Shown here: piece after piece, positions 36,766-45,822 of the stretch | How positions within the stretch are numbered: position 1 is the stretch's first letter | How the letters are laid out: each line of letters starts with the position of its first letter | NCBI RefSeq assembly: GCF_018492665.1 | Contig: NZ_JAFVME010000005.1 | Location: forward strand, 434,001-498,000 | Length of the DNA stretch: 64,000 nucleotides | From: Pedobacter sp. B4-66 | GTDB taxonomy: Bacteria > Bacteroidota > Bacteroidia > Sphingobacteriales > Sphingobacteriaceae | Direction of reading: 5' to 3' | Notes under the pieces: generated by a model | Seen by the model: only the letters and a program-made list of their open reading frames with translations | Databases searched by the model: none | Told to the model about the DNA's origin: nothing | Program-made: the position numbers and the translations under genes

Positions 36766-36873
36766 TGTAGGGTGGTGAAATTGGCAGACGCACCTCCTTG
36801 TCTCGGTGGTGGAGAATTTGGAAAACCCGTAAGGGCTAACCACTCCTTGAAGGTTCGACTCCTTCCCCTACAG
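36766..36873 (+). tRNA. Class II tRNA-like gene with GUC anticodon position and 39-nt variable region
   Basis: The cloverleaf can be drawn directly. The acceptor is TGTAGGG (36766-36772) with CCCTACA (36866-36872), then G73. T8 is present, and the D arm GTG/CGC has loop AAATTGGCAGA, nearly identical to leucine tRNAs. The anticodon arm CCTCC/GGTGG has one T-T mismatch and loop TTGTCTC (36798-36804), which puts GTC at 34-36 and an unusual T37. The T arm GAAGG/CCTTC has a canonical loop TTCGACT. The variable region is 36810-36848 (39 nt): GGAG/CTCC closes it and a CCC-GTAA-GGG hairpin lies inside. CCA is not encoded. G73 argues against leucine identity. It may be a specialised tRNA, a tRNA-like RNA or a decayed copy; its twin follows 56 bases later. 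Confidence 0.65.
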
Positions 36874-36929
36874 CAATTAAGTAGTTAGATCAACCTAAAC
36901 CTACTACTTAATATTTGTACTTTGTTTAA

Positions 36930-37074
36930 TGTTGGGTGGTGAAATTGGCAGACACGCCTTCTTGTCTCGGTGGTGGGGATAAATGGATAAACGCAGTTTA
37001 TGGGTTGACCACAAATTAATTTTTGAACTGTAGCTAACTACCCCTTGAAGGTTCGACTCCTTCCCCAACAGCCA
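36930..37074 (+). tRNA. Class II tRNA-like gene with GUC anticodon position, 73-nt variable region and encoded CCA
   Basis: The layout equals that of the gene at 36766. The acceptor is TGTTGGG (36930-36936) with CCCAACA (37064-37070), G73 (37071) and encoded CCA (37072-37074). The D arm GTG/CAC has the same loop AAATTGGCAGA. The anticodon arm CCTTC/GGTGG again has T-T in the middle and the same loop TTGTCTC (36962-36968). The T arm GAAGG/CCTTC has loop TTCGACT. Acceptor bases differ from the first copy but still pair, which is evidence for a conserved fold. The variable region (36974-37046, 73 nt) is closed by GGGG/CCCC and contains a perfect ATAAAC-GCA-GTTTAT hairpin (36987-37001). This is far longer than normal leucine or serine variable arms. 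Confidence 0.62.
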
Positions 37075-37107
37075 GTTTTTTTATGAATAATAAGTTAGTT
37101 AAAAAAC

Positions 37108-37137
37108 GAGTGACCCCGGATAGGGCCACTCTTTTTT
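37108..37137 (+). terminator. Terminator after the tRNA-like pair
   Basis: GAGTG/CACTC and CCC/GGG form an interrupted stem (37108-37131) followed by six T. It closes a unit that starts at the promoter at 36687. Confidence 0.8.
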
Positions 37138-37154
37138 GTTTTATAACACCTTAG

Positions 37155-37198
37155 ACTCAACTCAGACTCAAGTCAGAGTCAACTCAGAGTCTGGTTAG
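37155..37198. repeat. Four tandem 11-bp repeats
   Basis: Consecutive units are ACTCAACTCAG, ACTCAAGTCAG, AGTCAACTCAG and the diverged AGTCTGGTTAG. The unit length is close to one helical turn. They lie between the tRNA-like terminator and the end of the convergent amidohydrolase-type gene. Function unknown. Confidence 0.75.
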
Positions 37199-37222
37199 AC
37201 TATAGTCCATCCAAACACTCTT

Positions 37223-38530
37223 TTATTTCCCTCCCATATTATATTTATCGCTGAATTTTTTGTCTAGTTGCTTATGCAGGTTATCTAAATTAATGTCTCT
37301 GCCTTGAATAAACGCTTGCTCAACCTTATTGGTTTTCATATCCAGCGCATCACCGGCCGAAATAAAGAAAGTTGCATCCTTACCAATTTCAAGAGTTCCG
37401 GTGGTTTTATCAATTCCTAATACTTTTGCTGCATTTATGGTAATGGTTTGTAAAGCTTTTTCTTTATCTAAACCCCATGCAGCGATGGTGCCGGCCATAA
37501 AAGGAAGGTTTCTTAGCTGCCAGTAACCTTGCATCCCCATAATCACATCAACGCCTGCATTGGCCAATATTCCCGCATTTTTATAAGGCATATTTACATC
37601 GTCGTCATCAGAATTTGGTAAGGCATGTGGCTCATTTACGATAACTGCAATGTGGTTTTCCTTTAAGAAACCGGTAATTAAATAAGCATCATCACCGCCA
37701 ACAATAACGGGAGTGATGTTATATTTTTTTGCAAACTTAACTCCTGCAATGATGTCTTTTTCGCCTGCTGCGGAGATAAATAAGCGCTGAGTACCATCAA
37801 ATAGATGTTTCATGGCAGCAAATCTGGTATTTATTACAGCCGGTTTGTCTGTTTCGGCATAGGCTTTGGCTTCAGTAAAAAACTGATCGAGGCCGTTTAA
37901 AAGGTTCTGGGTACGTTCTTTAAGTGCCTCGGGAGAAACAAGAGGTTTATTGCCCGTGTTTCTGAATCTCGGGGTTACGGGCCAGTTCAGGTGCATGGCA
38001 TCGTCTTTTTTTATAGTCGCATCTTCCCAGTTCCAGGCATCTAACTGTACAACTGATGAGCTGCCCGATATTGTGCCACCCTGTGGAGTTATCTGGGCCA
38101 TAAGCACGCCGTTGCTTCTTATGGTTGCAGGTACCTTTGAATCGGTGTTGTAAGCAACCAAAGCCCTGATGTGCGGGTTGAAATCGCCAATCTCATTATA
38201 ATCAAGCGTCGCTTTAACAGAGCTGATTTCAACCAGACCGAGGTTAGTAACAGGAGCAATAAATCCAGGATAAATGTGCTTTCCGTTGGCCTGGATAATT
38301 GTTGCATCGCTCATGTTTATACGTGCCACTGTTGCATCTCCAACACCTATGATTTTGCCTTTGTCAAAAATGAGATAACTGGTTTCAATTACCTTTCCAT
38401 TGCCAACATGTAGTTTGCCACCCATAACAATGGTTTTTTTATCCTGAGGTTTTGCAGGCGAAATATTGGCTTGTGCGAACGCACTAACCCCAATGGCAGA
38501 TATAAGTAGGGTTAAGATGTATTTATTCAT
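37223..38530 (-). CDS. Amidohydrolase-family protein without the HxH metal motif
   Basis: This 435-residue secreted protein uses the ATG at 38530, giving a Sec signal MNKYILTLLISAIGVSAFAQ. The composite fold of the amidohydrolase family is clear: IVMGGKLHVGNGKVIE, DKGKIIGVGDA, then near residue 85 GKHIYPGFIAPVTNLG, and at the end TINAAKVLGIDKTTGTLEIGKDATFFI. Active members have HxH where this protein has APV, and no replacement His is visible. I expect a non-catalytic or altered subunit. Its start overlaps the end of the 910-residue upstream gene by eight bases, so the two products are coupled and probably assemble. Confidence 0.82.
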   Translation of the reverse strand: MNKYILTLLISAIGVSAFAQANISPAKPQDKKTIVMGGKLHVGNGKVIETSYLIFDKGKIIGVGDATVARINMSDATIIQANGKHIYPGFIAPVTNLGLVEISSVKATLDYNEIGDFNPHIRALVAYNTDSKVPATIRSNGVLMAQITPQGGTISGSSSVVQLDAWNWEDATIKKDDAMHLNWPVTPRFRNTGNKPLVSPEALKERTQNLLNGLDQFFTEAKAYAETDKPAVINTRFAAMKHLFDGTQRLFISAAGEKDIIAGVKFAKKYNITPVIVGGDDAYLITGFLKENHIAVIVNEPHALPNSDDDDVNMPYKNAGILANAGVDVIMGMQGYWQLRNLPFMAGTIAAWGLDKEKALQTITINAAKVLGIDKTTGTLEIGKDATFFISAGDALDMKTNKVEQAFIQGRDINLDNLHKQLDKKFSDKYNMGGK

Positions 38531-41255
38531 GGTTGTGAGTTCCTTCCATTTCATTAAGTTCAAGAGCGTAGTCTTCTAGTGTTTCACAGTGATACAGGCG
38601 CTTTTGCTCTGCTTTAGGACGTTGGGTTTTGCCACCTTTGTCTTTACTGTCTTTCATTTTTTGAATTAATCTTGCGCGTTCGGTTTGCTGTGCCTTTCTG
38701 ATCTGGCTATCGCGATCTATATCCCAATAAGCAACACCATCTACGAAGGTCTTCTCTGCTTTTGCGTAAATAGATAGGGGATTGTCTGACCAAACTACCA
38801 CATCTGCGTCCTTGCCCACCTTAAGACTGCCAATCTTTTCATCTATGTGAAGCATTTTAGCGGGGTTTAACGTTACAAACTTAAAGGCGTCTTCCTCTGA
38901 TACCCCTCCGTATAAAACGGCTTTCCCTGCCTCTTGATTTAAGCGGCGTGCCATTTCTGCATCGTCTGAGTTGAAAGCAGTGGTTATGCCAACATTATGC
39001 ATGATTTTGCCATTATATGGAATTGCTTCTGCAACCTCCATTTTATAGGCCCACCAGTCAGAGAATGTAGATGCGTTGATGCCGCGGGCTTTCATTTTAT
39101 CTGCCACTTTATAACCTTCCAGGATGTGGGTGAATGTGTTGATTTTAAAGCCTAGGCTATCCGCAACATTCATAAGCATGTTAATTTCAGACTGCACATA
39201 GGAGTGACAGGTAATAAAACGCTTGTTGTCCAGAATTTCGACTATAGCATCCAACTCCAGATCTCTGCGTACTGTATTTCCTTTTTTGGCTAGTTCTGCT
39301 TTGTATTCTTTTGCACGTGTAAATTCATCTACAAAAGTTTGTTCAACGCCCATTCTGGTAACAGGGAATCGTGCTCCTGTACCAAAATTGCTTTGTTTTA
39401 CGTTTTCTCCGAGGGCGAATTTTATAAAGCCATCAGCCCCTGCAAACTTTAGTTCTTCGGGTAATTTACCCCATCTTAGTTTGATTAGTTGCGACTGCCC
39501 TCCGATAGGATTTGCCGACCCATGTAAAATCTGTGAAGTGGTTACGCCACCTGCAAGCTGACGATAGATGTTTACATCTTCGGAGTTAATGATATCTGCT
39601 ATCCTTACTTCTGAAGACACGGATTGTGCGCCCTCGTTAATGCCTCCAACGCCTGCAATGTGCGAGTGCTCATCTACAATTCCGGGGGTTACGTGCTTAC
39701 CTGTTGCGTCAATTACTTTTGCATTTCCGGCATTTAGGTTTTTGCCTACGGCCTTAATTTTACCATTTTCTAAAAGCACATCTGCATTTTGCAGGATGCC
39801 TTCTTTTTCATTGGTCCACACGGTAGCGTTTTTCAATAAAACACTTTCCTGCTTTAAAGGGGTAGCATTACCGAAAGAGGTAAAAGGAAAGATTAATGCG
39901 CCTATTGCTTCTTTTTTCGGTGGTTCAGGAGTGTTAGTAATGGTTTTGTTTGTAGTGTCTTTTGCAGCAGCATCATCTTTTTTAAAGATTATGAAACGTT
40001 TGCCTTGTACCCAATTTTCTTCAATGATGTTTTCTTTTTTAAAGAGGCTATCAGATGTGATGATAAAGTTGGCTAGTTTTCCTTTTTCAAGCGTTCCTAC
40101 TTTATCCGCTATTCCAATCATTCCAGCCGGGATTTCGGTAAGAGATAAAAGTGCTTGTTTTTGGGTTAGCCCATTTTCAAGAGCAGTATGGATGTTAGTC
40201 CATAAGTCTTTCGGGTTTTCCAGACCTTGGGTGGTAAGCGAAAATTTAATGCCTGCTTTTTCTAATGCAGCGGGGTTGGTAGGTGCCAATTCCCATGCTT
40301 TCATCTGAGCAAGGGTTATGCTCCTGTTTTCAATGGTATCCTCTACATCATAGGCTTTGATGAAATTGATAGGGATGATAAGACTTGCACCGATTGCTTT
40401 AACCGCATCTATCCTTTGATATTCATCACCATTGGATTTTATGATGTATTGCTTGCCAAATTCCTTGCCGATTTTGCTGGCTCTTAGTATGTTTTGCCAT
40501 CCTTCTACTTCGAAAAGTTGAGGGATGCTTTGTTGTTTGTTGAACTCCTCCAAAGAGATATTATATTCTCCTTTTTGTTTGCCATACCACTGTGCATCAT
40601 AATAAGTTTGGCGTAGTAAGGCTATTGCACCCATCAACGATGTTGGGTAATCATTTTGTGAGGTTCCTTTACTGAACGAGTAGTTTGCTGCCGATTGGGG
40701 GTTAAGTATGGTGCTGTTTTCTTTTTCGTCACTTAGTGTTACTGCAACAGAGGTTCCGCGGGAAATACCATCGCGGTTAATTGCATTTACACTTCCAAAT
40801 CCTGCTTTCCGTAAATCGTCGGCTTTTTTGCTGTCGGCAGTAAATAGTGTGTTGGCCTGTGTTTCTGGTCTTATTGCCTCATTCCAACCATAGGCGCCCT
40901 TTTTTGTAGAGGTAAATATGGATTGACGGCCACCATTAAATGCGCGTGTAGCCTCAGGTAATCCGTAAGAAGTAAAGGCATCAATGAGAGAAGGGTAGAT
41001 GAATTTCCCTTTCAAATCGATAACCACATAGCCTTTGGGAATGGATGTGCCTGTGCCAACAGACTGTATGGTTTGCCCCTTAATTAGCAATGTGCCATTA
41101 GGGATTGTTTGATTGGCGCTAACCACAATGTTAGCATTTGTAAAGGCATAAGTACCTTGTCTGATATCGTATGAGCCATTAACCGGATAAGTTTGCTGGG
41201 CAAACAGAGACGTAGCAGAAAAAACCAGTGCCAGGCTGAGCAGAATTTTCTTCAT
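38523..41255 (-). CDS. Two-module amidohydrolase; C-terminal module catalytic, N-terminal degenerate
   Basis: This 910-residue protein has a Sec signal ending TSLFAQ. Two amidohydrolase modules lie in tandem. The N-terminal one (about 25-420) has GKFIYPSLIDAFTSYG, where the HxH metal motif is lost, and ends with EKGKLANFIITSDSLF. The C-terminal one (about 455-870) keeps GKHVTPGIVDEHSHIAG (HSH near residue 530), the later His in FITCHSYVQ and FTHILEGYK, and the metal Asp in TAFNSDDAEM. It should hydrolyse a C-N bond in the periplasm, perhaps of a peptide or cyclic imide; the substrate is unknown. An Ala/Lys/Thr-rich linker (about 428-450) joins the modules. It is the first gene of a two-gene unit. 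Confidence 0.87.
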   Translation of the reverse strand: MKKILLSLALVFSATSLFAQQTYPVNGSYDIRQGTYAFTNANIVVSANQTIPNGTLLIKGQTIQSVGTGTSIPKGYVVIDLKGKFIYPSLIDAFTSYGLPEATRAFNGGRQSIFTSTKKGAYGWNEAIRPETQANTLFTADSKKADDLRKAGFGSVNAINRDGISRGTSVAVTLSDEKENSTILNPQSAANYSFSKGTSQNDYPTSLMGAIALLRQTYYDAQWYGKQKGEYNISLEEFNKQQSIPQLFEVEGWQNILRASKIGKEFGKQYIIKSNGDEYQRIDAVKAIGASLIIPINFIKAYDVEDTIENRSITLAQMKAWELAPTNPAALEKAGIKFSLTTQGLENPKDLWTNIHTALENGLTQKQALLSLTEIPAGMIGIADKVGTLEKGKLANFIITSDSLFKKENIIEENWVQGKRFIIFKKDDAAAKDTTNKTITNTPEPPKKEAIGALIFPFTSFGNATPLKQESVLLKNATVWTNEKEGILQNADVLLENGKIKAVGKNLNAGNAKVIDATGKHVTPGIVDEHSHIAGVGGINEGAQSVSSEVRIADIINSEDVNIYRQLAGGVTTSQILHGSANPIGGQSQLIKLRWGKLPEELKFAGADGFIKFALGENVKQSNFGTGARFPVTRMGVEQTFVDEFTRAKEYKAELAKKGNTVRRDLELDAIVEILDNKRFITCHSYVQSEINMLMNVADSLGFKINTFTHILEGYKVADKMKARGINASTFSDWWAYKMEVAEAIPYNGKIMHNVGITTAFNSDDAEMARRLNQEAGKAVLYGGVSEEDAFKFVTLNPAKMLHIDEKIGSLKVGKDADVVVWSDNPLSIYAKAEKTFVDGVAYWDIDRDSQIRKAQQTERARLIQKMKDSKDKGGKTQRPKAEQKRLYHCETLEDYALELNEMEGTHNHE

Positions 41256-41351
41256 AAATTTAGTTAAGAGCCTAAATCTATTACAAAAATGTCAGAATAA
41301 AAATCTGTTTAGCTTTTGCGGCTGATTGGCAAAAGCTAAACAGAGTAACAG

Positions 41352-43526
41352 TTATTTTGTGGTAATCTCTACATTACCGCCGTTTTTGAATAGGTCGTGC
41401 GATACGAAGTAGCCTTTGTTTTCTACTCCGTTAACTTTTATACCTGTAATTCCTCTCCCTTTTCCAGGTTTTTTGATGGTTAGTATTTTGTTTGTGTTTG
41501 TTTTCCAAATCACTTCATCAAAAAGAGGAGCTGTTACAATGTATTCAGGGTCTGTTGCTGAAAATGTGTATAGGCCTAATGAGCTTAATACATACCATGC
41601 CGACATTTCTCCTGCATCATCCATCCCGGAAAGAGCCAATCCTTCTTTACCAATTCCGTATAGTTCATTCAGAATTTTATCGATTATTTTCTGTGATTTT
41701 TCTGGTTTGCCTATAAAGTGATAAGCAAAAGGAGCCTCATGGTCAGGTTGATTGCCATGGCAATACTGACCTATCATGGTTTCTACGTTTCGGGCTATGT
41801 ATTTTGGATTCCAAGGCACGGTAAATAATGAATCAAGCTTTGATTCAAATCCTGCCGGTCCGCCATATAGTTCGATTAATCCCGGCATATCATGTGGTGC
41901 AAAGAAAGATACTTGCCATGCATTTGCTTCTCTATACATATATTCATAGTAAGGGTACTGAGGGTTGAAGTTCTTAATCCAATCACCATTTGGCAATCTG
42001 CCTCTCATGAATCTTGTAGAGGGATCAAACATGTTTTTGTAGTTTTTTGATCTGGCCATTAAGATTCTATAATTGGTAGTGTCTCCCAGTTTTTTAGCCA
42101 TTTGAGCAAGAGAATAATCGTCGTATGAGTATTCTAAAGTTTTAGAAACGCCTGCATTGGCTTTGGTTTCTACATGTGGATTGGCAATATCAGGATCAGA
42201 GATATAACCCTTTTGTATATACTCCTCAAGGTGAGGTCTTGCGCCTGGAGATACATTTGCATTCCTTAAAAGCAGCTTGTAGGTACCTTCAATATCGAAA
42301 TTGTCAATACCTCTTAGATATGCTCCAACAATTGATGAAGCTCCATGATCACCATGGAAAAACGTAGGGATAAATCCGGTTTTATCACCGACATCTTTCA
42401 TTGATTTGATTACATCGAGTGCAACTTTAGGAGAAATCAAGCCTAAAAGAACATCTTTATTACGGTAGGTATCCCATAGAGAAGGCTCCGTATAGTAATT
42501 GAAATCGGCTTTTGTTACGTTTCTTTTCGCGTCTGTATATTCTCCGTTTACATCGCTACGTAATGCAGGCCAAAGCAGAGATCTGTATAGTGAAGAGTAA
42601 AGCATTTGTTTTTGCTTTTCTGCACCACCTTTTACCTGTATTGCTGATAATATTGTTTCCCATGTTTGGGTTCCTTCGTTGCGGATTTGATTAAACGATT
42701 TAGTTCCAATTTCCTTTTCAAGGTTTTCTTTTGCATTTTCTACACTTACAAAAGACAATCCTATTTTAAGTTCAACAGGCTCTTTGCCGCCACCAGACAG
42801 ATGAACCATTGCAAAGCCTTTTTTGGAGCCTTCTTCCTGTTTTTCTAATTTCTCAATATTAGTGTTTAGTTTGGCGTAAAAGTAGATTACCTCACCAACA
42901 TTTTGAAAACCTTGTAAGTCGGTGTTTCCTACTTGTTCAATTTTCCAGTTTCCTACTCTGTTGTTTGCTTTGGCAAGATCAAATAGGATTTTTCGACCTG
43001 TTTTGTTTTTATACTCATACTTATGGTATCCACATCTTAAGGTAGAAGTAAGACTCACGTTAACATTATAGTCATCGAGGTAAACCTGATAAAATCCTGG
43101 GGCTGAACTTTCTTTTTTATGAGAGAAGTGAGAACCGAATTTGGCTTCCTGACCCGGAGTTGTTGCTATTCCTGAAACGGGTAAAATTGGAATGTTACAA
43201 AGATTCCAGTGGCCTTTGTTGGTATGGGTAAACCCATAAATCATATTGTCTTCGTATTCATAACCAGCCCCTGATCCGTATTCTGTAATAGGGCTAAGTT
43301 GTACCATGGCATTTGGCATAGAACTGCCAGGAAATGTAAGCCCTGCCCATGACCTCCAGCCTTGAGGTAAGTTGTAGCCAAGGATTGCAGAGTCGGTAAG
43401 TGGTGCTGTACCAATAAAGGTGTTTACGTACTTGGTGTAATTTGTCTTTTTCTGGCCTTTACTAACATTATAAGATGCAAGTAGGACGACCAGGATTAAA
43501 CTTAGGTTCTTAATTCTGATTCTCAT
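41352..43526 (-). CDS. GH92 alpha-mannosidase, secreted
   Basis: This 724-residue enzyme has a Sec signal ending NVSKGQ. It has the GH92 layout. The N-terminal beta-sandwich (YTKYVNTFIGT, FPGSSMPNAMVQLSP, AGYEYEDNMIYGFTHTNKGH) precedes an alpha/alpha toroid with SLWDTYRNKDVLLGLISP, FFHGDHGASSIVGAYLRGI, NQPDHEAPFAYHFIG and MDDAGEMSAWYVLSSLGLY. The two Asp of DDAGEMS fit the general base region. GH92 enzymes are Ca-dependent inverting exo-alpha-mannosidases, mostly alpha-1,2. It is a single-gene unit divergent from the methyltransferase, with no SusCD beside it. With the GH29 enzyme elsewhere in the window it suggests use of N-glycans or fungal mannan. Confidence 0.94.
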   Translation of the reverse strand: MRIRIKNLSLILVVLLASYNVSKGQKKTNYTKYVNTFIGTAPLTDSAILGYNLPQGWRSWAGLTFPGSSMPNAMVQLSPITEYGSGAGYEYEDNMIYGFTHTNKGHWNLCNIPILPVSGIATTPGQEAKFGSHFSHKKESSAPGFYQVYLDDYNVNVSLTSTLRCGYHKYEYKNKTGRKILFDLAKANNRVGNWKIEQVGNTDLQGFQNVGEVIYFYAKLNTNIEKLEKQEEGSKKGFAMVHLSGGGKEPVELKIGLSFVSVENAKENLEKEIGTKSFNQIRNEGTQTWETILSAIQVKGGAEKQKQMLYSSLYRSLLWPALRSDVNGEYTDAKRNVTKADFNYYTEPSLWDTYRNKDVLLGLISPKVALDVIKSMKDVGDKTGFIPTFFHGDHGASSIVGAYLRGIDNFDIEGTYKLLLRNANVSPGARPHLEEYIQKGYISDPDIANPHVETKANAGVSKTLEYSYDDYSLAQMAKKLGDTTNYRILMARSKNYKNMFDPSTRFMRGRLPNGDWIKNFNPQYPYYEYMYREANAWQVSFFAPHDMPGLIELYGGPAGFESKLDSLFTVPWNPKYIARNVETMIGQYCHGNQPDHEAPFAYHFIGKPEKSQKIIDKILNELYGIGKEGLALSGMDDAGEMSAWYVLSSLGLYTFSATDPEYIVTAPLFDEVIWKTNTNKILTIKKPGKGRGITGIKVNGVENKGYFVSHDLFKNGGNVEITTK

Positions 43527-43611
43527 TTTAGTTTAACATTTGTGTTGTTTATCAAATATATAAATTTCGAAACGATTACCTTGAGGTTTGTAATTGTACA
43601 TGTCGGCTTGA

Positions 43612-44292
<681 letters not shown>

Positions 44293-44303
44293 ATGAATTT
44301 AAT

Positions 44304-44927
44304 ATGAGTCAGAATAAAAAGATCACTACACTTTTTACCGATATCGGTGGGGTGTTACTCACTAATGGATGGGATAGAAAGGCTAGGGCCGAAGCCGCAC
44401 AGCTATTCAATCTTGAACTTATAGAGTTGGAGGAAAGGCACCACCTTACTTTTGATACTTACGAGGTTGGGAAAATTACACTTGATGAGTATTTGGACAG
44501 ATTGGTGTTTTATGAAGATCGTGGCTATTCTAAAGATAACTTTAAAGAATTTATGGTTAGTAAATCGCTTCCGTATAACGACATGATTAAACTGATATGT
44601 GACCTTAAGAAAAAGTATAACTTAAAAGTTGCGGTAATCAGTAATGAAGGGAGGGAGCTTAACCAATATAGGATAAGTACTTTTCGGTTGAATGAATTTG
44701 TCGACTTTTTTATCTCTTCAAGTTTTGTGCATTTCAGAAAACCAGATGCAGATATCTTTAAGGTAGCGATAGATATTTCTCAGAGCGATGTTGAAACAAG
44801 CGTTTATATTGATGATAGAATGCTTTTTGTACAGATAGCGGAAGGTCTTGGCCTGACAGGAATCTATCATACGGACTACGGAGACACAAAAAAGAAGCTT
44901 GCTGATCTTGGGTTAAGCTTAGATTGA
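44304..44927 (+). CDS. HAD-superfamily hydrolase
   Basis: This 207-residue protein has HAD motif I in FTDIGGVLL (the nucleophile Asp13, with Gly at the position two residues later), motif II in VISNEGRELN, motif III Lys in HFRKPDADIF and motif IV in VYIDDRM. The cap is a small helical insertion (residues about 20-85). The second Asp of motif I is replaced by Gly, as in HAD proteins of the epoxide-hydrolase-N/YihX type, so full phosphatase activity should not be assumed. It lies 11 bases downstream of the methyltransferase, on the same strand. Substrate unknown. Confidence 0.87.
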   Translation: MSQNKKITTLFTDIGGVLLTNGWDRKARAEAAQLFNLELIELEERHHLTFDTYEVGKITLDEYLDRLVFYEDRGYSKDNFKEFMVSKSLPYNDMIKLICDLKKKYNLKVAVISNEGRELNQYRISTFRLNEFVDFFISSSFVHFRKPDADIFKVAIDISQSDVETSVYIDDRMLFVQIAEGLGLTGIYHTDYGDTKKKLADLGLSLD

Positions 44928-45089
44928 TCTCATATCTAATAAATATTTACAGCCGTTGGTCGAAATTTTTAGGGAGTTGGTCGTGAGTTACACGATGCTG
45001 GTATAATACGCCGGATTTGGTTGAAACGAAAGGGGAGTAATGACGTCTTATTAATAAAAACAATAAGAAAAATCCTAAAACATAAAGTC

Positions 45090-45701
45090 ATGAAAACTCT
45101 TACAAAAGTATTATTCGGAACAACATTAGCAACAATTTTATTAACCTCTTCGGCGATGACAACTTTGGCTGCCAACAAAATTGAAATTACTTCAGTAAAA
45201 ACAAGTTCAACTGGAATCAACAAGGTTTGGGTTGCAGGAAATGTGAAGATCGTATTGACGCAAAGTGATAAGGAAGGAGTTTTTGTTGATGAGAACTTTA
45301 ATGCAGATAAAACATCAGTTTTAAGAGAAGGACAAACTTTGTATATCAACTCTACAGAAAGTAATCAAGTTACGGTTAATGTTTCTGTAAAAGATCTTCA
45401 AAGAATACAAGCTGCCGGTGGTTCGGTGGTTGTAACTAAAGGCAACTTTGATGTGAAATATCTTCAGTTGTTTTTAAGTCAAAGTGCAACAGCTAAAATT
45501 AAATCTACAGTAGGTAGTTTATATACAGTGATCAGTGATGATGCGGTGTTAAAGATGAGTGGTAGTTCGGATGAGCACACCTTGATTGCAAGCAATATGG
45601 AGAATGTTAAGTTTGATGATTTTGCTAGTTTGAGGACAGAGAATTTAAGTGTAGGGATGGTTATGAATGCTGATAAAACAGCGGCAAATAAAGCAAAGTA
45701 A
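45090..45701 (+). CDS. DUF2807-type (GIN domain) secreted protein
   Basis: This 203-residue protein uses the ATG at 45090, which starts the signal MKTLTKVLFGTTLATILLTSS; an upstream start at 45021 adds 23 basic residues before it. The mature part is a single right-handed beta-helix-like GIN domain: INKVWVAGNVKIVLTQSDKEGV, LREGQTLYINST, VTVNVSVKDLQRIQAAGGSVV and LQLFLSQSATAKI. Such proteins are common in Bacteroidota envelopes; their function is unknown. It is followed by a strong terminator and stands alone. Confidence 0.82.
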   Translation: MKTLTKVLFGTTLATILLTSSAMTTLAANKIEITSVKTSSTGINKVWVAGNVKIVLTQSDKEGVFVDENFNADKTSVLREGQTLYINSTESNQVTVNVSVKDLQRIQAAGGSVVVTKGNFDVKYLQLFLSQSATAKIKSTVGSLYTVISDDAVLKMSGSSDEHTLIASNMENVKFDDFASLRTENLSVGMVMNADKTAANKAK

Positions 45702-45721
45702 GAATTTCAAATCCATGATGG

Positions 45722-45748
45722 AGCCCCGGTTACTCGGGGCTTTTTTTG
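45722..45748 (+). terminator. Terminator after the DUF2807 gene
   Basis: AGCCCCG (45722-45728) pairs with CGGGGCT (45735-45741), followed by seven T. Confidence 0.9.
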
Positions 45749-45762
45749 TGAAATTTCTTAAT

Positions 45763-45790
45763 AAAATGCCGGAGAATATGGTTTCCGGCA
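45763..45790 (-). terminator. Terminator after the collagen-like gene (minus strand)
   Basis: TGCCGGA (45767-45773) and TCCGGCA (45784-45790) form a 7-bp stem. Read on the minus strand it is followed by TTTTATT. Confidence 0.65.
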
Positions 45791-45822
45791 CTTTACTTTC
45801 GGTTGCTTTTTAAAGCAATGTT

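Noticed and set aside
37155..37198. Possible CRISPR-like array
   Set aside because: The 11-base units are directly adjacent, without spacers, and no cas gene is present.
39568..40308. 246-codon open frame on the plus strand
   Set aside because: It lies wholly antisense inside the amidohydrolase gene, has no start context and its composition mirrors the real frame.
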